A stretch of DNA of 64,000 nucleotides, taken from positions 5,091,501-5,155,500 of the forward strand of contig NZ_CP083954.1 of the NCBI RefSeq assembly GCF_006442975.2, given 5' to 3'. The notes under the pieces are model-generated. The model was not told the DNA's origin and did no database searches. It saw only the letters and a program-made list of their open reading frames with translations. Below are positions 62,092 to 64,000 of the stretch, one piece after another. The translations under genes and the position numbers were made by a program. Each line of letters opens with the position of its first letter. The stretch's first letter is position 1. Origin of the DNA: Mesorhizobium sp. B2-1-1 (lineage in GTDB: Bacteria; Pseudomonadota; Alphaproteobacteria; Rhizobiales; Rhizobiaceae).

Positions 62092-62424
62092 GAGGTCCCA
62101 GGAAGGCACGGCCCCGGGAAACGTATGGCCAAAAAGCATATGGCCAAAAATGCATGGCACGGCAGTCGGCGAAGAAAAGTCTCGCTGACGCCCGGCGTCC
62201 GGTTCCAATCGACGATTTCTGAGATTACGATCGCATAAGACAGTTCGCCAAGCGGGTAAGACTCATTGAGCTGAGGGTCTGCGGCAAATGTCATGTCACT
62301 GCGTGATAGCATCTTCTAGCCATTGCCACGGCCGGCAGCGGCTGTTTTTCCTTTACCTGGCCGGAAACGGTTCTGCGCCCATCTCACCCCATCGCCGGCG
62401 CCCCGCCTGCACGGACGATCTGCG
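62092..62424. other. Gap between tagH copy 2 and tssL copy 2
   Basis: 333 bases. An in-frame extension of tssL2 back to 62323 exists but adds a Pro- and Arg-rich stretch that does not fit the family. A minus-strand frame through here shows no motif. Direct repetition of GGCCAAAAA occurs at about 62125-62147 (ggccaaaaagcatatggccaaaaatgcatgg). Nothing else is supported. Confidence 0.35.
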
Positions 62425-63930
62425 ATGAGTTCGAAGGACGACCCCTTCGGCCCGGCGGGCAAGACGGTCATTCGCGCAAATCCGCGGAGCAAGCAAAAAT
62501 CGACGCTAATTCCCGAGCTGCCCGTCGCGGACAGAGGCCAGTCCTCTCCAATCAAGGATTCGACGGTGTTCGATCCAGGCGGCGGGCGGTCGCCAGGCTG
62601 GGCATCCGGAACCGTGATTTATCAAGGTGGCCCCGGCGATGTTGGTGCGCCGACAGGCTCTGCTGGGACTGCGCCGAGGACAGGCATCGAGCAGGAAAGC
62701 CTATTCAACGCCGGGAGCGGCATCAAATACGCCGCGGCAAACCCCATTCTCGCCGCGGCGGCACCTTTGCTGATGCTGCTCGGACAGTTCAGGCTCTTGC
62801 CCGTTGAAAGACAGGCGGCGCCATTGGCGCAACATGTCACGGAGGCGATTGAGAAATTCGACCGGATAGTTGAGAAGTCAGGCGTTGCCGAAGAGGATGC
62901 CCGGATTGCGAAATTCGCCCTCTGCGAAACCGCCGACGATCTCATCGGTAACCTGCCGTGGCCCAGGACTGACGCCTGGGCGCCACACGGGATGCTGCGG
63001 CAATTCTTTCACCTCGAGCCCACCGGCACCGGCTTCTACGAAGCGCTGAACAAGATCCTGGCCAGTCCCGAAAAACACTACGATCTGCTCGAACTGATGC
63101 ATGCCTGCCTGTCGCTGGGTTTCGAAGGCCAGTATCGAGGCGTGACGCGACAAGACAACAATCTCGAACGCGTTCGTCGCGACGTCTACGAGACGCTTCG
63201 CTATTTCAGGCCGCGTTCCGGTGGAGACATCTCGCCGCATTGGCAGGGCCTAGCGGCGACGATGGCGCAGTCCTCCGCCCGCCTGCCGCTTTGGGTCGTC
63301 GCGGCAGCGGCGACCGCGTTGCTGACAGCGGCGTTCTTCGCATTGCGGGTCTTCATCACCAATGAAGGCGAGGCGGTCGCGGGTGAATTGCTGGCGCTCG
63401 ACCCATCAACACCAGTCGTCATAGAACGCGCCAGCGTGGCGCCGTTGGCTGAGCCGGCGAAAGTCACCCCACCAGCGGCCACCGCGCAGATTGATCGTAT
63501 TCGTGCGGCATTGGCCAAGGATCTCGAAGGCGGCGGGCTGACCATCGGCACCAAGGGCGACTTCATCGTCGTGGAGATCAACAATCTCCTGCTGTTCCAG
63601 TCCGGCAGGGCCGAGGCGAGGCCGGAATTCCAGCCCATTGCCACCGACATCGCCGCGGCTCTGGAACACGAGCCTGGACCAATCCGGATCGTCGGCCACA
63701 CGGACAATGTGAAACCACGAAAGTCGAGCGCGTTCAAATCCAATTTCGACCTTTCCGTCGCCCGGGCGAAGGCAGTCGAAGTGTTGATGGCAGTGAAATT
63801 CAGCGATCCCTCGCGACTGACGGTCGAGGGTAAAGGCGAGGACGAGCCAATCGCCGACAATGCGACACTGGATGGCCGCGCCAAGAACCGCCGTGTCGAT
63901 GTGATGATCCCCCGGGAGGAAACACTGTGA
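62425..63930 (+). CDS. T6SS inner-membrane protein TssL with OmpA-like domain (copy 2)
   Basis: 501 residues from the ATG at 62425. After a polar N-terminal 130 residues comes the DotU domain (FALCETADDLIGNLPWPRTD, MHACLSLGFEGQYRG). A single helix is at about residues 293-317 (LWVVAAAATALLTAAFFAL). The C-terminal OmpA-like domain has RIVGHTDNVKPRKSSAFKSN and DGRAKNRRVDVMI. It is a diverged paralog of the 47537 gene and directly precedes a second tssM. Confidence 0.9.
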   Translation: MSSKDDPFGPAGKTVIRANPRSKQKSTLIPELPVADRGQSSPIKDSTVFDPGGGRSPGWASGTVIYQGGPGDVGAPTGSAGTAPRTGIEQESLFNAGSGIKYAAANPILAAAAPLLMLLGQFRLLPVERQAAPLAQHVTEAIEKFDRIVEKSGVAEEDARIAKFALCETADDLIGNLPWPRTDAWAPHGMLRQFFHLEPTGTGFYEALNKILASPEKHYDLLELMHACLSLGFEGQYRGVTRQDNNLERVRRDVYETLRYFRPRSGGDISPHWQGLAATMAQSSARLPLWVVAAAATALLTAAFFALRVFITNEGEAVAGELLALDPSTPVVIERASVAPLAEPAKVTPPAATAQIDRIRAALAKDLEGGGLTIGTKGDFIVVEINNLLLFQSGRAEARPEFQPIATDIAAALEHEPGPIRIVGHTDNVKPRKSSAFKSNFDLSVARAKAVEVLMAVKFSDPSRLTVEGKGEDEPIADNATLDGRAKNRRVDVMIPREETL

Positions 63931-63952
63931 GCACGGCCCGCTGGAACCACCC

Positions 63953-64000
63953 ATGACGCGTTGGCTGTTGCGGATATTCAGCGTGATCGCGCTGGCCGGC
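63953..64000 (+). CDS. T6SS TssM (IcmF), copy 2, cut by the window edge
   Basis: Only the first 16 codons are present: MTRWLLRIFSVIALAG. The start ATG follows tssL2 by 22 bases. The hydrophobic opening and the position after tssL2 agree with the N-terminal helix of TssM, as in the first copy. The rest lies outside the window, so the call is based on context. Confidence 0.6.
   Translation, partial: MTRWLLRIFSVIALAG

Noticed and set aside
62125..62150. Short tandem GGCCAAAAA repeat as a regulatory element
   Set aside because: Only two copies with flanking differences; too little to distinguish from chance.
1..64000. CRISPR arrays, tRNA or rRNA genes
   Set aside because: No regularly spaced repeats of CRISPR type, no tRNA cloverleaf-like segment and no rRNA sequence were noticed in either orientation. 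A covariance-model scan would be needed to exclude small RNA genes.

Overview
The window looks like the chromosome or a large replicon of a GC-rich alphaproteobacterium of the Hyphomicrobiales, most likely Mesorhizobium or a close relative. This is an inference from the gene families, their order and the codon style; no rRNA or tRNA gene is present to confirm it. There are four blocks.

(1) 0.3-14.6 kb is a lanthanide-type methanol oxidation and PQQ block. It starts with a small conserved protein and a NitT/TauT-like ABC transporter (binding protein, permease, ATPase). These are followed by two quinoprotein-relay genes (an exported metallo-beta-lactamase-fold hydrolase and a SoxYZ-like carrier) and a convergent small secreted Cys-rich protein. 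After a long AT-rich control region come xoxF, xoxG (cytochrome c), xoxJ and a PQQ-associated CXXCW-type protein, then pqqA-pqqB-pqqC-pqqD-pqqE. A dihydropteroate synthase gene (folP) points at pqqE from the other strand. XoxF carries the extra Asp that marks rare-earth-dependent enzymes. Strong hairpins lie between xoxF and xoxG and between pqqA and pqqB, as expected if the first gene of each pair is made in excess.

(2) 14.6-32.7 kb is an accessory region of small redox and electrophile-handling enzymes, many with their own regulator: SDRs, three F420-dependent-NADP-reductase-like proteins, an epoxide hydrolase, an AhpD-like protein, a cupin, an Old Yellow Enzyme, LysR (two), TetR and MocR regulators, and an IS110-family element. 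It is visibly decaying: a three-part mosaic pseudogene (Rieske ferredoxin, sugar-binding protein, LysR), a frameshifted inverted remnant of the SDR-reductase pair found intact at 17.8-19.2 kb, an HD-domain remnant and a truncated SDR.

(3) 32.7-33.7 kb is a gene-poor, more AT-rich stretch with an orphan M15-type zinc peptidase of 132 residues beside the secretion locus. It is a candidate lytic effector.

(4) 33.8-64.0 kb is a type VI secretion system. clpV is divergent from tssA-tssB-tssC-hcp-tssE-tssF-tssG-tagH-tssJ-tssK-tssL-tssM-tagF. The same strand continues into an effector module: a DUF4150 (PAAR-like) protein with a C-terminal HNH-like domain, two small genes of which at least one may be immunity, a DUF2169 adaptor-like gene and a thiolase-fold protein without the catalytic histidines. 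A facing operon encodes VgrG, a DUF6484 protein and a HEAT-repeat protein. At the right edge a second tagH-tssL-tssM set begins without its own tssJ or tssK, so the locus encodes duplicated membrane-complex parts. The TagE/PpkA kinase and its phosphatase are not seen and may lie beyond the edge.
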